DNA of 64,000 nucleotides from Bordetella sp. BOR01 (GCF_019218885.1 NZ_JAHUWT010000003.1:496001-560000); one strand, 5' to 3'. Positions 1 through 9,574 are shown, numbered from the stretch's first letter. Made by a program: numbers and translations. Notes: generated by a model from the letters alone, not told the origin.

Positions 1-2
1 GC

Positions 3-719
3 CTGCTGGCCAAGACCATCACCGGCGTGGCGCGCTCGCCAGGGCGCCGCAAGCAGTCGGTGGCCGAAAGCTCGTTCGATGCCTGGACCCGCTACTACAA
101 GCAGGACGAGAACTCGCCCAATGCCCTGGTCAGCTACTACACCAAGGGCGCGCTGGTGGCCCTGGGGCTGGACCTGGCCATCCGGCGCGACTCAGGCGGC
201 ACGCATTCGCTGGATGATGTCATGCGGCTGCTGTGGCAGCGCTACGGTCGCGATTTCTATCGCGGCAAGCCGCAAGGCCTGCCCGAAGACGCCCTGCCCG
301 CCCTGGTGCGCGAAGCCACCGGCGTGGACGTGCGGCGCTTTGTGGCCCGCTACGCCTATGGCACGGCCGACGTGCCGCTGGCCGAACTGCTGGCCCCGCA
401 CGGCGTCGGCCTGCAATGGAAGTCCACCGTGAACATCCCGTCGCTGGATGTGCGCACGCGCAAGCAAGACGAATCGCTGGCGCTGGCCACCGTGCTCGAA
501 GGCGGCGCGGCCCACAAGGCCGGACTGTCGGCCGGCGATGTATTGGTGGCGGTCGATGGCCTGCGCGTGGACGCGCCGGCCGGGCTGGACTTGCTGCTGG
601 CACAGTACCGCGCGGGCGACCGTGTGACGGTGCACGTGTTCCGGCGCGACGAACTGCGCGCGTTCAAGGTCCGGCTGGCGCCGCCCGCGGCGCTGGACTG
701 CACGCTGTCGGCGAAATAG
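3..719 (+). CDS. M61 family metallopeptidase, C-terminal part (5' end outside window)
   Basis: The reading frame is open from the left edge, so this is the last 238 residues of a longer protein. The sequence resembles the C-terminal half of M61 glycyl-aminopeptidase-type enzymes: a helical region with a YYTKGALVALGLDL stretch, then a PDZ domain near the end (AHKAGLSAGDVLVAVDG). M61 enzymes are usually about 600 residues and carry a zinc-binding HExxH motif upstream, which would lie outside the window. The in-frame GTG at 27 is not the true start. The M61 assignment is by family resemblance; the PDZ part is clear. Confidence 0.8.
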   Translation: MLAKTITGVARSPGRRKQSVAESSFDAWTRYYKQDENSPNALVSYYTKGALVALGLDLAIRRDSGGTHSLDDVMRLLWQRYGRDFYRGKPQGLPEDALPALVREATGVDVRRFVARYAYGTADVPLAELLAPHGVGLQWKSTVNIPSLDVRTRKQDESLALATVLEGGAAHKAGLSAGDVLVAVDGLRVDAPAGLDLLLAQYRAGDRVTVHVFRRDELRAFKVRLAPPAALDCTLSAK

Positions 720-804
720 TGCGGCGCAGGTGCCCGGCTCCCGCCGGGTGCCAGGCACTGTCCGGGTGAGACGACCTGGGCACGCTTGGGCGCCTGGCGC
801 CTGG

Positions 805-1701
805 CTAGCCGGCGCCGCGTTCCCAGCGGCGCTGGATGGCCTTGGCCGCCACGACCCCATCGGCCAGCGAGGTCGCCACGCAGGGATGCATGCGATGGGC
901 CACTTCGCCTATCGCGTAGACGTCGGGCACGCTGGCTTCGGCCGTGGCGATGTCGGTGCGGATATAGCCGCGCGCGTCGCGCTGCAGCCCCAGGCCATCG
1001 GCAAAGGCGGCCTGCGGCTCCCAGCCGTAGAACACCAGGATCAGGTCGTAAGCGCGCCCATCGACGGTGCGTGCCGCCGGATCGACCCGGTACGGACCGA
1101 CGCGCACGCCGTCTTGCCCGGCCCGCGCAACCCATTGATGCTGCGCGCGCACGCTGCGGGCGTACAAGTGCACGCTGCGCGCCCCCCGGTTGCGCACATA
1201 GACGAAGTTTTCGTAGGCATTGTCGCCCCCGCCCAGGACAGCCACCGACAGGCCGGCGTAGTCTTGCGCCATGATGGACGACCCTGGCCCCACGAAGACG
1301 CCGGGCCAGGCCGTATCGGCCGGATAGCCCGGCAGGCCGCGCGCGCGCACGCCCGAGGCGATCACCAGGGCACGCGCCTGCACGGCGGTGGACGCCGCCC
1401 CGGCGTCCAGGTCCACCTGGAAACCGCCAGCGGTGCGCCGGGCGTGCCGCGCATACGTGCCCAGGTGCGCCGGCACGCCGGCAGCCCGCACGCTATCGGC
1501 AATATTGGCCGCGACTTGCTGGCCCGTGACGCCGGGCAGCACGGCGATCCAGTCGTCGACGAACGGGTTGTCATTGCTCAGCCCGCCCAGGCGCGCGTCG
1601 GCCTCGACCAGCAGCGGCGCCAGGCCCAGCCGGGCCAGCCAGATGGCGCACGAGGCCCCGGCCGGGCCGCCGCCCACGATCACCGCGTCATATTGCTGCA
1701 T
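805..1701 (-). CDS. NAD(P)/FAD-dependent oxidoreductase, thioredoxin-reductase fold without CxxC
   Basis: A 298-residue two-dinucleotide-domain flavoprotein. An N-terminal FAD-binding GGGPAGAS lies at about residues 10-17. A second Rossmann motif (VLGGGDNAYE) is in the middle, and a C-terminal YAIGEVAH...ATSLADG stretch matches the FAD-contacting end of thioredoxin reductases. The redox-active CxxC expected before the second Rossmann motif is absent, so it is not a thioredoxin reductase. It is better seen as a ferredoxin/flavodoxin-NADP reductase-like or uncharacterised pyridine nucleotide oxidoreductase. It is transcribed divergently from folB with a 112-bp gap. Substrate unknown. Confidence 0.85.
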   Translation of the reverse strand: MQQYDAVIVGGGPAGASCAIWLARLGLAPLLVEADARLGGLSNDNPFVDDWIAVLPGVTGQQVAANIADSVRAAGVPAHLGTYARHARRTAGGFQVDLDAGAASTAVQARALVIASGVRARGLPGYPADTAWPGVFVGPGSSIMAQDYAGLSVAVLGGGDNAYENFVYVRNRGARSVHLYARSVRAQHQWVARAGQDGVRVGPYRVDPAARTVDGRAYDLILVFYGWEPQAAFADGLGLQRDARGYIRTDIATAEASVPDVYAIGEVAHRMHPCVATSLADGVVAAKAIQRRWERGAG

Positions 1702-1813
1702 GTCTGTCGTATTCCGTATGGCGATGCTACGCGCCGTGCAGGCGCATCAAGCGGATTGTAGCCAGGGGCCCCGCCCGCCTTACAATTCCGGTTCCCTCTT
1801 CCAGGTATCGATC

Positions 1814-2173
1814 ATGCCTACACGCCGCATCATCCTTTCCGGGCTGGCGCTGGATGCCCGCATCGGCATTCTCGAGCACGAACGCCGGGCCACCCAGCCG
1901 CTGCACATCGATGCCGAATTCGACGTGGACATCACCCGCAGCGTCGATGACCACGACATCCACAGTGTGCTCGACTACCGGCAACTGCGCGAAGCCATCG
2001 TCGAAGAATGCACCCAGGCGCACGTGAACCTGATCGAAACGCTGACCGAACAGGTGGCGGCCCGCCTGCTGCGCGACTTCGATGAAGTCCGCGCGCTGCG
2101 GCTGCGCATCAGCAAGCCCATGGCGTTTTCCGACTGCGCCGCCGTGGGTGTCGAGATCCAGATCAATCGCTAG
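1814..2173 (+). CDS. folB: dihydroneopterin aldolase
   Basis: A 119-residue protein of the FolB/tunnelling fold, which converts 7,8-dihydroneopterin to 6-hydroxymethyl-dihydropterin and glycolaldehyde in folate synthesis. The N-terminal RIILSGLALDARIGILEHER matches the family start. The central SVLDYRQLREAI and the LIETLTEQVAARLL segment carry the conserved Tyr and Glu, followed by LRISKPMAF. The frame is open far upstream, but homology begins at this ATG. It sits 12 bp before ttcA, so the two probably share a transcript. Confidence 0.93.
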   Translation: MPTRRIILSGLALDARIGILEHERRATQPLHIDAEFDVDITRSVDDHDIHSVLDYRQLREAIVEECTQAHVNLIETLTEQVAARLLRDFDEVRALRLRISKPMAFSDCAAVGVEIQINR

Positions 2174-2185
2174 ACCGGACCAGCC

Positions 2186-3145
2186 ATGCAAGACCTTACC
2201 GACCCTTCCGTGACCGTCCGCACGCCGGCTGAAGAGAAAGTCCGCCACGAAGGCAACAAGCTGGCCAAGCGGCTGGCGCGCGAAACCACCCGGGCCCTGG
2301 CCGACTACAACATGATCGAGGCGGGCGACCGCGTCATGGTGTGCCTGTCGGGCGGCAAGGACTCGTACGCGCTGCTCGACATCTTGCTCAGCCTGCGCAA
2401 GCGCGCGCCCTTTCCGTTCGACATCGTGGCGGTCAACCTGGACCAGAAGCAGCCGGGCTTTCCGCCCGATGTGCTGCCCACGTACCTGAGTGCGCTGGGC
2501 GTGCCCTTCCATATCGAGACGCAGGATACGTACTCGATCGTGACCCGGGTGATCCCCGAGGGCAAGACCATGTGCTCGCTGTGCTCGCGGTTGCGGCGCG
2601 GCATCCTGTACCGCGTGGCCGGCGAGCTGGGCGCCACCAAGATCGCCCTGGGCCACCATCGCGACGACATCCTGGCCACGTTTTTCCTGAACCTGTTCTA
2701 CGGCGGCAAGGCCAAGGCCATGCCACCCAAGCTGGTGTCCGACGACGGCCGGCACACCGTGATCCGGCCGCTGGCCTATGTGCCCGAAAGCGACCTGGTG
2801 ACATACGCCAAGTTCAAGCAGTTCCCTATCATTCCGTGCAATCTGTGCGGCTCGCAGGAAAACCTGAAGCGCCAGGAAGTGGCACGCATGATCCGCGACT
2901 GGGACCGCCAGCATCCGGGCCGTTCCTGGAATGTGTTCAACGCCCTGTCGCGCGTGGTGCCGTCGCACCTGATGGACCGCGACCTGTTCGACTTCGCAGG
3001 ACTCAAGCCCTCGGGCGTGCCGGACGCCAATGGCGACACGGCGTTCGATCCGGTGGACCCGGTCGATCCGCAAGCTGCGGGGGGCGATACCTGTACCGAT
3101 TCTGGCGTGACGGAGCAGAGGCTGGTGTTTGCGCGGTCAGGTTGA
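2186..3145 (+). CDS. ttcA: tRNA 2-thiocytidine biosynthesis protein TtcA
   Basis: A 319-residue PP-loop ATPase that thiolates cytidine 32 of certain tRNAs using an iron-sulfur cluster. The PP-loop SGGKDS is at residues 55-60. Two CxxC pairs are present (C130/C133 and C218/C221), matching the cluster and sulfur-transfer cysteines of the family. GHHRDD near residue 157 is also conserved. Length is normal. The last 30 or so residues (after DFAGLKPSG) are low complexity and probably variable. The gene follows folB closely. Confidence 0.96.
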   Translation: MQDLTDPSVTVRTPAEEKVRHEGNKLAKRLARETTRALADYNMIEAGDRVMVCLSGGKDSYALLDILLSLRKRAPFPFDIVAVNLDQKQPGFPPDVLPTYLSALGVPFHIETQDTYSIVTRVIPEGKTMCSLCSRLRRGILYRVAGELGATKIALGHHRDDILATFFLNLFYGGKAKAMPPKLVSDDGRHTVIRPLAYVPESDLVTYAKFKQFPIIPCNLCGSQENLKRQEVARMIRDWDRQHPGRSWNVFNALSRVVPSHLMDRDLFDFAGLKPSGVPDANGDTAFDPVDPVDPQAAGGDTCTDSGVTEQRLVFARSG

Positions 3146-3170
3146 TGGATTTGGTGCTGGGATAGGTTGC

Positions 3171-3295
3171 TCTTCTGGCGTCGGGTCGGGCGGGAGTGAG
3201 TGCCGCGGCGCCTCGGGGCCGAACCGGGCGCGCAGGGCGCCCGACGGCACCGTGAAGCCAAGGCGCTCACGCCAGCACGCCACGACGCCAGAAGA
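3171..3295. repeat. 13-bp perfect inverted repeat flanking a 99-bp GC-rich spacer
   Basis: The arms TCTTCTGGCGTCG (3171-3183) and CGACGCCAGAAGA (3283-3295) are exact reverse complements. They sit in the 170-bp gap between ttcA and the convergent 2-hydroxyacid dehydrogenase. There is no coding signal. The left arm resembles TTCTTTTGGCGTCGGG at 40,193-40,208, so this may belong to a dispersed intergenic repeat. It could also form a long hairpin in the convergent transcripts. Confidence 0.5.
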
Positions 3296-3315
3296 ACAAT
3301 CCCCCGAGGATCAAG

Positions 3316-4287
3316 CTACGCGTTCAACACCCGCACTGGCTTGCCCGCAACCCAACTTTGCACCACCTCAAGCGCACTCCGATAAAACGCCGTGAAATTC
3401 TCAGGGCTCACATACCCCAAGTGCGGCGTCAACACGACGTTATCCAACGCCCGCAAGGTATCGGTGGCCGGTAGCGGCTCTTCGGCGTAGACATCCAGGC
3501 CGGCGCCGGCAATGCGGCCCTTGCGCAGGGCGTCCAGCAATGCGGCCTGGTCGACCAGGCCGGCGCGCGAGGTATTCACCAGGAAAGCCGTGGGCTTCAT
3601 GGCGGCCAGCGCGGCGGCATCCACCACATGGCGCGTACGATCGCTAAGTATCAGGTGCACGCTGATGACATCGGCATTGGCGAACAACTCGTGCTTCGGC
3701 ACGAATTCCACCCCGGCTTGGTGGGCACGCTCGGCCGTCAGGTTGGGGCTCCAGGCCTGCACGTGCATGCCGAACGCCTTGCCCACCCGGGCCACCGCCG
3801 TGCCCAGCTTGCCCAGGCCCACCACCCCCAGGCACTTGTCGGCCAGCGGCCGCGGCATGCCGGTTTGCCACAGCCCGCGGCGCATGTTGGCGTCTTCGAT
3901 GGTCAGGTTCTTGAACAGCGCCAGGATATGCGCCCAGGCGAGTTCGGACGTGGCGGTATTGGCGTCGGCGCTGCCAGGCGCCCCGCAAACGACGATACCC
4001 TGCCGCGTGCAGGCATCCATGTCGATGGCCAGGTTGCGCATGCCGGTGGTCACCAGCAGGCGCAGCTTGGGCAGGGCTTGGATCAGTTGCGCCGGAAACG
4101 GCGTGCGTTCGCGCATGGCGACGATCACATCGAAGTCTTGCAGGGCGCTTGCCCGTTCGGCTTCGGGCAGGTAGTCGCGAAACGACTGCACCTGGACTTG
4201 GGGGCCGAGCGTGGTCCAGTCGGCGTAGCGCTCGGCCACGCCATGGTAATCGTCGAGCAGGGCAACCTTGATCGCATCAGTATTCAC
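3316..4287 (-). CDS. D-2-hydroxyacid dehydrogenase family protein
   Basis: A 323-residue NAD-dependent dehydrogenase of the phosphoglycerate/glycerate dehydrogenase superfamily. The Rossmann motif VGLGKLG is at about residues 156-162. The catalytic Arg lies in NTSRAGLVD, the Glu in YAEEPLP, and the His in LTPHLGY near the C-terminus. The substrate cannot be read from sequence; the short form without an ACT domain argues against a serine-pathway SerA. It is the last gene of a leftward run and starts 13 bp after dsbC. Confidence 0.88.
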   Translation of the reverse strand: MNTDAIKVALLDDYHGVAERYADWTTLGPQVQVQSFRDYLPEAERASALQDFDVIVAMRERTPFPAQLIQALPKLRLLVTTGMRNLAIDMDACTRQGIVVCGAPGSADANTATSELAWAHILALFKNLTIEDANMRRGLWQTGMPRPLADKCLGVVGLGKLGTAVARVGKAFGMHVQAWSPNLTAERAHQAGVEFVPKHELFANADVISVHLILSDRTRHVVDAAALAAMKPTAFLVNTSRAGLVDQAALLDALRKGRIAGAGLDVYAEEPLPATDTLRALDNVVLTPHLGYVSPENFTAFYRSALEVVQSWVAGKPVRVLNA

Positions 4288-4300
4288 GTGAAGGCTCCGG

Positions 4301-5095
4301 TCATTGGCCCAGGCGGGCCTGGATCATCTCGAGCGGGGCAGCGCCATTGAGACGGCTGCCATCCTTGAAGAAAATCGCGGGGGTGCCGCGCACCATCAGT
4401 TTCTGGCCCAGCGCCAATACCTGTTCGATGGGCGTATCGCATTCGGCGGTGGGCGGCGTCTTGCCGCGCACCATCCAGTCTTGCCAAGTCTGGGCAGGAT
4501 CTTTGGCACACCAGATATCGCGCGACTTGGTATGCGAATCGGGTGCCAGGATGGGATACAGGAAGGTGTAGACGGTGAGGTTGTCCACGTCCTGCAGGGT
4601 CTTGTGCAATTGCTTGCAGTAGCCGCAGTTGGGGTCTTCGAAGACGGCCATCTGGCGCGAGCCGTCGCCGCGCACCTGCTTGACGGCAAGGTCGAGCGGC
4701 AATTCATCGAACGACACCGAGCCGAGTTTTTCCTGGCGCTCGCGGGTGACGTCGCGGCGCGTGATGGCATCGATAAGCGGGCCTTCCATGACCCAGGTGA
4801 CTTTCTCGTCGGTATAGACCAGGTCGCTGCCCAGCTGGACCTCGAAGATGCCGTAGGGCGTGCGCCGCACCGTGGTGACGCTGAGTTCGGTGAAGCGCTG
4901 CGCAAAGCGTTCTTTCACTGCCTGCGCGGCCGGGTCGGCTACCGATTCGGTGGCCGCCGGCGCCTTCGCGCCGGATACCGTGGAATAAACCTGGTCGTGG
5001 CCGGCGGGTGCCTGCTGCGCCCAGGCGCCACAGGCGGCGGCGAGCCCGGTGATGCACAGGGCACGGGCCAGCAATACGGAAAAACGGAAATTCAT
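4301..5095 (-). CDS. dsbC: periplasmic thiol:disulfide interchange protein DsbC
   Basis: A 264-residue disulfide isomerase. An N-terminal signal peptide runs through about residue 26 (hydrophobic core, then AWAQQ). Next come a spacer and the DsbC dimerisation domain (TPYGIFEVQLG...LVYTDEKVTWV), then a thioredoxin-fold domain with active-site CGYC at residues 157-160 and a C-terminal MVRGTPAIFFKDG segment holding the cis-proline. It isomerises wrong disulfides in the periplasm and is kept reduced by DsbD. The gene lies 19 bp after the FAD hydroxylase gene. Confidence 0.93.
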   Translation of the reverse strand: MNFRFSVLLARALCITGLAAACGAWAQQAPAGHDQVYSTVSGAKAPAATESVADPAAQAVKERFAQRFTELSVTTVRRTPYGIFEVQLGSDLVYTDEKVTWVMEGPLIDAITRRDVTRERQEKLGSVSFDELPLDLAVKQVRGDGSRQMAVFEDPNCGYCKQLHKTLQDVDNLTVYTFLYPILAPDSHTKSRDIWCAKDPAQTWQDWMVRGKTPPTAECDTPIEQVLALGQKLMVRGTPAIFFKDGSRLNGAAPLEMIQARLGQ

Positions 5096-5114
5096 TGGTG
5101 CTCCTTGGGGCGGG

Positions 5115-6284
5115 CTAGTTGCGCGAGGCCCCGTCGATCAGATGGCGCTTCAGGAAAGACGAAGCGTCGACCCATTGCATGCCGGCATTGCGCAGCCAGG
5201 CCAGCGGTGCGGCGCGCGTGCCGAACAAGCGGTACAGGCCATCGGTAGCCAGGCGCATGGCGAACACCGATTCGGCGCGGGCGCGCTGGTAGCGCCGCAG
5301 CACGCGGGCGTCGCCGGCCGAACGGTAGGATTCGCGTTCGCCCACCACGCGGGCCAGGGCCTCGACATCGCCCAGGCCCAGGTTCAGGCCTTGCCCGGCC
5401 AGCGGATGCACGCGATGCGCCGCGTCGCCGGCCAGGGCGATGCCCGGCCCCATCATGCTGGCCTGCTCCAGGGCCAGGGGAAAGCCGTGGATTTTGCTAC
5501 GCACGCGCAGGCGGCCCAGCCGCCCGTGCGCGGCGCGCGCCAGCAGTTGTTCCAGTTGGGCCGCCTGCGCTTCGGGCGCCAGGGCCTGCAAGGCCTGCGC
5601 CTGCGCGTCATGCATCGACCACACCATCGACACCTGCGGGCCGGCAGAAGTATCCGGCAACGGCAACAGGGCCAGCACGCCGTCGTCGCGGAACCACTGC
5701 AATGCGGTGCCCTGATGCGGGTGCTCGGCATCCAGGTGCGCCACCAGGCCGGTGTCGGGGTAAGGCACCGAGCGGTGCGATATGCCGGCGGCGTTGCGCA
5801 GCGGCGAGGCCGCGCCGTCGGCGCCGACGAACAGTTCGGCCCGCAACCACTCGCCCGAACTGGTCTCGACAGCACCGTCGCGATAGCCCACGCAGCGCTC
5901 GGGCAGCCAGGGAATGCCGAACATGCGCACGGCTTGCATCAGCACGCGCTCGACTTCACCGGACTCGACGATCCAGGCCAGTTGCGGCTGAGCTGCCTGC
6001 CAGGCGTTGAGATCGACGCGCCCATCGGCATCGCCATGGATTTCCATGGCCTGCACGGGCATGATGCGCGCCGCGGGCATGGCGTCCCAGACCCCCAGCG
6101 ATGCCAGGAAGCGCTGGCTGGCCGGCGAGATGGCATAGACCCGCGGATGATAGGCGTCGGGGTCGGCGGCGGGCACCGTGGAAACCGGCGCCAGCAAGGC
6201 CACCCGCTGCCCGCGCCGCGCCAGGGCCAGCGCGCTGGCCAGCCCGACGATGCCGGCGCCGCAGACGACAATCTGGTGGGTCAT
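5115..6284 (-). CDS. UbiH/UbiF/COQ6 family FAD-dependent hydroxylase
   Basis: A 389-residue class A flavin monooxygenase of the ubiquinone-biosynthesis hydroxylase group. The FAD-binding GAGIVG lies at residues 9-14, and GDAAHRVHPLAGQGLNLGLG near the C-terminus is the typical second FAD motif. The start ATG overlaps the mltA stop codon as ATGA, which fixes it over an in-frame start 34 codons upstream. It most likely hydroxylates the benzoquinone ring of ubiquinone. Which position (UbiH, UbiF or UbiI type) cannot be decided by reading. Confidence 0.88.
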   Translation of the reverse strand: MTHQIVVCGAGIVGLASALALARRGQRVALLAPVSTVPAADPDAYHPRVYAISPASQRFLASLGVWDAMPAARIMPVQAMEIHGDADGRVDLNAWQAAQPQLAWIVESGEVERVLMQAVRMFGIPWLPERCVGYRDGAVETSSGEWLRAELFVGADGAASPLRNAAGISHRSVPYPDTGLVAHLDAEHPHQGTALQWFRDDGVLALLPLPDTSAGPQVSMVWSMHDAQAQALQALAPEAQAAQLEQLLARAAHGRLGRLRVRSKIHGFPLALEQASMMGPGIALAGDAAHRVHPLAGQGLNLGLGDVEALARVVGERESYRSAGDARVLRRYQRARAESVFAMRLATDGLYRLFGTRAAPLAWLRNAGMQWVDASSFLKRHLIDGASRN

Positions 6285-7585
6285 CGCGCGCTGGGCTCCC
6301 CGGCCTGCTTCGGCCACAGCACCCACATCTGGCCGCGCTGCTTCATGCGGCCGGCCTGTGCGCCGGCGTCGTCGCCGAAGCCCCAATAGAAGTCGGCGCG
6401 CGCCGCGCCCCTGATGGCCGTGCCGGTGTCTTGCGCGAACACCAGGCCCTGCAGGGGCCGCTCGGATGCCGGCCAGGTGGTGGCCAGGTACACGGGCGCG
6501 CCCAGCGGCACGAAGCCGGTATCGACGGCAATGGAACGGCGCGGCGCCAGCGGGATGCCGTAAGCCCCCTTCGGCCCGAGTTCGGGGTCGACCACGGCTT
6601 CTTCGCGGAAGAACACCACGGCAGGATTGGCATTGAGCATTTCAGGCACGCGTGCCGGGTTGCGCTGCGCCCAGGCGCGGATGTTCTGCATGGACGCCTG
6701 GTCGGCGCGCAGTTCGCCCTGGGCGATCAGCCAGCGGCCGATGGATGCATAGGGCTGGCCGTTATGGTCGGCATAGGCCAGCCGGATGGTCGTGCCGGCA
6801 TCGGGGCCGTCGGCCAGCAGCACGCGGCCCGACCCCTGCACTTGCAGGAAGAAATTGTCGACCGGATCGTCGATCCAGACGATGGCCGGCGGCCGTTCGC
6901 TGGAGGACTCGATGCCGGCGCGGGTGTCGTAGGGCACCACACGCTTGCCTGCCAGCTTGCCGCGCACCCGCTTGCCCGCCAGCTCGGGGTACACCGCCCC
7001 CAGGTCGATGGTGAGCAGATCGTCGGGCACCGCGTACAGCGGCCATTGGTACGCCCCTTCCTGCCGCCGCGAACCGCGTACCAGCGGTTCGTAATAGCCC
7101 GTGACCGTATTCGACGCCGGGCGATTGTCGGCGCCGTTCAAGCGCCATGGCTGCAAATAGGTTTGCAGGAACTGGCGCACGCCGGCAGCATCCGCGGGGG
7201 CGCGGGCCGGGTCGGCGGCGGCTGCGCAAACGGGCTGCCAGGCGCGCGGGGTGGCGCGTGCCGGTGCCGCCAGGTTGCCGCTGGTGGGCCGCATCAGGCC
7301 CTTGCAGTTGCGGATGAACAGGGGCCAGAACTGGGACAGGTCGTCGCTGGACCAACCCGGCAGCTCGGCCCAGGTGGCGCGCTGGAAACGCCCGCCCAGC
7401 GTGCGTGCGGGCGTATCGCGCAAGGCCGACAGCGGCGGCACCACCAGGGGGCCCGTTTCCGAGGGGGCGGCGGCGCCCGGCGTGCCAGGCTGGTCCGGCC
7501 CGCCCTGTTCGGGCGGGACTTCGGGCAGACTGCACGCCACCAGCAGCAGCGGCGGCAGACACAACAAGCTAAGAAAACGCTTCAT
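6281..7585 (-). CDS. mltA: membrane-bound lytic murein transglycosylase A
   Basis: A 434-residue outer-membrane lipoprotein that cleaves peptidoglycan to 1,6-anhydro-muropeptides. A lipoprotein signal ends LLVAC at C18. The MltA domain includes VTGYYEPLVRGSRR, and a 3D domain follows with conserved aspartates (FAQDTGTAIRGAARADFYWG). The chosen ATG (7585) starts the signal peptide; an ATG two codons upstream (7591) is equally possible. It begins 34 bp after apaG and overlaps the next gene by 4 bp, so it sits inside an operon. Confidence 0.94.
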   Translation of the reverse strand: MKRFLSLLCLPPLLLVACSLPEVPPEQGGPDQPGTPGAAAPSETGPLVVPPLSALRDTPARTLGGRFQRATWAELPGWSSDDLSQFWPLFIRNCKGLMRPTSGNLAAPARATPRAWQPVCAAAADPARAPADAAGVRQFLQTYLQPWRLNGADNRPASNTVTGYYEPLVRGSRRQEGAYQWPLYAVPDDLLTIDLGAVYPELAGKRVRGKLAGKRVVPYDTRAGIESSSERPPAIVWIDDPVDNFFLQVQGSGRVLLADGPDAGTTIRLAYADHNGQPYASIGRWLIAQGELRADQASMQNIRAWAQRNPARVPEMLNANPAVVFFREEAVVDPELGPKGAYGIPLAPRRSIAVDTGFVPLGAPVYLATTWPASERPLQGLVFAQDTGTAIRGAARADFYWGFGDDAGAQAGRMKQRGQMWVLWPKQAGEPSAR

Positions 7586-7619
7586 GGGCATGACAGGAAA
7601 AGAGGGGCAGCCAGGGCCG

Positions 7620-7994
7620 TCAATGCAGCGTCCGCGGCATGGCCAACAGGAATTCGGCGATGGGCACTTCGAACGGGATGCCGTTCTCGCCCACGCAATG
7701 GTAGGTGCCCCGCATGGTGCCCACCGGCGTATTGAGCGGACAGCCGCTGGTGTATTCGAAGGTCTCGCCCGGCGCCAGCAAGGGCTGCTGCCCCACCACC
7801 CCCAGGCCGCGTACTTCTTGCACGCGCTGGTTGCCATCAGTGATGATCCAATGGCGGCTGATGACCTGGGCGGGATGCTCGCCAGTGTTGGTGATGCGCA
7901 CGGTATAGGCGAACACATACTGCTGTTCGGCGGGATCGGACTGCTCGGGCACGAAGCGCGGAGCAACGGTGACGGTCAGGTCGTACGGTTTCAA
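7620..7994 (-). CDS. apaG: Co2+/Mg2+ efflux protein ApaG (TTG start)
   Basis: A 124-residue single-domain ApaG/FN3-like protein. KPYDLTVTV opens the family homology, and the conserved GLGVVGQQPLLAPGE and YTSGCPLNTPVGTMRG follow. No ATG or GTG occurs near the start of homology. A TTG at 7994 preceded by GGGAAAGG gives the expected length. The biochemical role is unsettled (linked to cobalt resistance and to phosphate-ester binding). It opens the leftward apaG-mltA-hydroxylase-dsbC run and is divergent from rpe. Confidence 0.9.
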   Translation of the reverse strand: MKPYDLTVTVAPRFVPEQSDPAEQQYVFAYTVRITNTGEHPAQVISRHWIITDGNQRVQEVRGLGVVGQQPLLAPGETFEYTSGCPLNTPVGTMRGTYHCVGENGIPFEVPIAEFLLAMPRTLH

Positions 7995-8121
7995 GGGCCT
8001 TTCCCGGTGGGCACAGGGCGGTTGAGCGGCATGCCGCAGGGTTGGCGAAGCAGGCCAGGCGGCATTCAGGTGCGGCAAACTACAATAATGGCACATTATG
8101 CCCGCGGAAACCCCGATCATC

Positions 8122-8829
8122 ATGCCAGCCCCGTCCCCGGCCGCCACCCGCATCGCCCCCAGCATCCTGTCCGCCGACTTTGCCCGGCTGGGCGAAGAAG
8201 TGCGCAATGTCGTCGCCGCCGGTGCCGACTGGATCCATTTCGACGTGATGGACAACCACTATGTGCCCAACCTGACCATCGGGCCGATGGTGTGCGCCGC
8301 GATCCGGCCGCACGTGCAAGTGCCCATCGACGTGCACCTGATGGTCGAGCCGGTAGACGACCTGGTATCGCAGTTCGCCAAGGCGGGCGCCAACATCATT
8401 ACCTTCCACCCCGATGCCTCGCGCCACGTGCACCGCACCCTGTCGCTGATCCGCGACCATGGCTGCAAGGCCGGGCTGGTGTTCAACCCGGCCAGCTCGC
8501 TCGACGCCATGGACCACGTCATGGACCTGCTGGACGTGGTGCTGCTGATGTCGGTGAACCCGGGTTTCGGGGGGCAGAGCTTCATTCCGGCCACGCTGCA
8601 CAAGCTGCGCGACGCCCGCGCACGCATCGACCGCTGGACGCAGGCGGGCGGCCAAGCCATCCTGCTGGAAGTCGACGGCGGCGTCAAAATCGACAACATC
8701 GCGCAAATTCGCGCGGCCGGTGCCGATACCTTCGTGGCCGGCTCGGCCATTTTCGGCCAGCCCGACTATGCCAGTGTCATTCAAGCACTGCGTGGCGAAA
8801 TCGCCAAAGCCAGCACCTTAGCCGCCTGA
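8122..8829 (+). CDS. rpe: ribulose-phosphate 3-epimerase
   Basis: A 235-residue TIM-barrel enzyme that interconverts ribulose 5-phosphate and xylulose 5-phosphate. Characteristic segments are [30 protein letters not shown] (catalytic Asp), VDVHLMVEP-like [25 protein letters not shown], and VDGGVK near the end (second Asp). An in-frame ATG at 8098 would add eight residues; the internal ATG fits family length better, but the choice is not certain. It starts a run into gph and the trp operon, as often seen in betaproteobacteria. Confidence 0.95.
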   Translation: MPAPSPAATRIAPSILSADFARLGEEVRNVVAAGADWIHFDVMDNHYVPNLTIGPMVCAAIRPHVQVPIDVHLMVEPVDDLVSQFAKAGANIITFHPDASRHVHRTLSLIRDHGCKAGLVFNPASSLDAMDHVMDLLDVVLLMSVNPGFGGQSFIPATLHKLRDARARIDRWTQAGGQAILLEVDGGVKIDNIAQIRAAGADTFVAGSAIFGQPDYASVIQALRGEIAKASTLAA

Positions 8830-8836
8830 GACCGCC

Positions 8837-9574
8837 ATGACCACTTTCCACGCGGTGCTGCTCGACCTGGACGGCACCCTGCTCGACTCGATTCCCGACC
8901 TGGCCCATGCCGCCAATGCCATGCGCATCGAACTGGGCATGCCTACCCTGCGCGAAGACGTGGTGGCCACTTTCGTGGGCAAGGGCGTCGACAACCTGGT
9001 GCGCCGCGCCCTGGCCGGCTCGCTGCACGACGCCGACCCCGATCCGGCCCTGTTCGAGCAGGCACGCGAGTCGTTCTACCGGCACTACCACCTGGTCAAT
9101 GGCGACAAGGCCGCGGTGTTCGACGGCGTGATCGAAGGCCTGAAAGCCATGCGCGACCAGGGCCTGAAGCTGGCCGTGGTCACCAACAAGCCCACCGAGT
9201 TCACCCTGCCGCTGCTGCAACGCACCGGACTGGCGGGCTTTTTCCAGGAAGTGGTGTGCGGCGATACCTGCGCGCGCCGCAAGCCCGACCCCGACCCGAT
9301 GCTGTATGCCTGCGAACGCCTGGGCGTGGCCCCGGCGCAGGCCGTGGCCATCGGCGATTCGATCAATGATGCCCTGGCCGGCCGCGCCGCGGGCATGCAC
9401 GTGCTGGCCGTGCCCTACGGTTACAACGAAGGCCAGGACGTGCGCGGACTGGATGTCGATGGTATAGTTGCCAGCATCGTCGACGCCGCCCAGTGGATTT
9501 CGCTGTGGAACGCCGACCGGAAACAGGACACCGGCCTACCCGCCGCACCCGTCGCCGGCCCGGCCGTCTCGTAG
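8837..9574 (+). CDS. gph: phosphoglycolate phosphatase
   Basis: A 245-residue HAD phosphatase that removes 2-phosphoglycolate. HAD motif I LLDLDGTLLDS is near residue 9, motif II VVTNKP in the middle, the conserved Lys in RRKPDP, and motif IV IGDSINDALAGRAAG. It starts 7 bp after rpe. The C-terminal 20 residues are poorly conserved. The trp leader region begins 42 bp after its stop. Confidence 0.93.
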   Translation: MTTFHAVLLDLDGTLLDSIPDLAHAANAMRIELGMPTLREDVVATFVGKGVDNLVRRALAGSLHDADPDPALFEQARESFYRHYHLVNGDKAAVFDGVIEGLKAMRDQGLKLAVVTNKPTEFTLPLLQRTGLAGFFQEVVCGDTCARRKPDPDPMLYACERLGVAPAQAVAIGDSINDALAGRAAGMHVLAVPYGYNEGQDVRGLDVDGIVASIVDAAQWISLWNADRKQDTGLPAAPVAGPAVS

